Position numbers and translations under genes: made by a program
DNA from: Pseudomonadota bacterium
GTDB taxonomy: Bacteria; Pseudomonadota; Gammaproteobacteria; Xanthomonadales; Xanthomonadaceae
Assembly: GCA_023388955.1 (NCBI GenBank)
Contig: JAEWFH010000057.1
Coordinates: 1-12,711 of the forward strand
Length of the DNA stretch: 12,711 nucleotides
Reading direction: 5' to 3'
Shown here: positions 12,595-12,711 of the stretch, one piece after another
How the letters are laid out: each line of letters starts with the position of its first letter
Position numbering within the stretch: the first letter of the stretch is position 1
Notes under the pieces: model-generated
The model's input: the letters and a program-made list of their open reading frames with translations, nothing else
Told to the model about the DNA's origin: nothing
The model's database searches: none

Positions 12595-12711
12595 CAGGGT
12601 GCGCGGCGGTACACCGCCTCGCCGTCGACCCAGGTGGACAGGATGGTGAGCTCGTCGAGGCCTTCCGGGTCGATCGCCAGGGGGTCCTCGGCCAGCACCA
12701 CGAAATCGGCC
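12594..12711 (-). CDS. Amidohydrolase-family protein, C-terminal fragment
   Basis: Only the last 38 codons are present; the gene begins beyond the right edge. The readable residues are ADFVVLAEDPLAID, then EGLDELTILSTWVDGEAVYRRAP and a TGA stop (12596-12594). The pattern ADFVVL-x-DPL...V-x-x-TWVDG-x-VY is the typical last beta-sandwich strand set of metal-dependent amidohydrolases, most like the YtcJ-type group of exported or cytoplasmic hydrolases. The substrate cannot be told, and the metal-binding residues lie outside the window. The stop codon touches the end of the REP-like direct repeat. Convergent with miaB. Confidence 0.8.
   Translation of the reverse strand, partial: ADFVVLAEDPLAIDPEGLDELTILSTWVDGEAVYRRAP

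Overview
The window looks like ordinary chromosome from a GC-rich gammaproteobacterium of the Xanthomonadaceae/Lysobacteraceae group (Lysobacter, Luteimonas or Xanthomonas type). The signs are the protein families themselves (an Oar-like TonB receptor N-terminus, a petABC-sspAB order, a one-cysteine Trm112-like protein, a DUF4124-plus-SLT transglycosylase), frequent GTG starts, and a REP-like palindrome after miaB. I assign the lineage from remembered family resemblance, not from a search.

Layout, left to right. 1-149: start of a TonB-dependent receptor on the minus strand, running off the left edge. 318-1998: a tightly coupled minus-strand operon of monothiol glutaredoxin (grxD), a YciK-like short-chain dehydrogenase and a MarC/YhgN-family membrane protein, with GTGA stop/start overlaps at both junctions. 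2147-2728: iron superoxide dismutase (sodB), divergent from grxD across a short region holding a perfect TACAAT-N5-ATTGTA dyad and a leader stem-loop. 2729-2841: a cluster of GAGGAACGAG repeats forming a long hairpin between convergent sodB and purK. 2842-4505: purE-purK (purine synthesis, minus). 4564-6018: Trm112-like protein, nadC (NAD synthesis) and a DUF3301 protein (plus). 6033-10038: the petA-petB-petC cytochrome bc1 operon followed by sspA-sspB (minus), with an intrinsic terminator-like hairpin between petC and sspA. 10158-11042: a secreted lytic transglycosylase (minus). 11150-12535: miaB tRNA methylthiotransferase (plus). 12594-12711: C-terminus of an amidohydrolase-like protein (minus).

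Functional picture: mostly housekeeping, namely respiration (bc1), redox defence (SodB, GrxD), purine and NAD synthesis, tRNA modification, regulated proteolysis and stress (SspA/SspB), and wall turnover. I see no mobile element, CRISPR array, prophage, RNA gene or defence system, and nothing that looks like a new multi-gene system. The second-look items are smaller: a dehydrogenase that has lost two catalytic residues, a glutaredoxin with an altered active site and glutathione loop, a Trm112-like protein without zinc cysteines, a terminator placed inside a conserved gene cluster just before sspA, a possibly leaderless transglycosylase, and several structured intergenic repeats.
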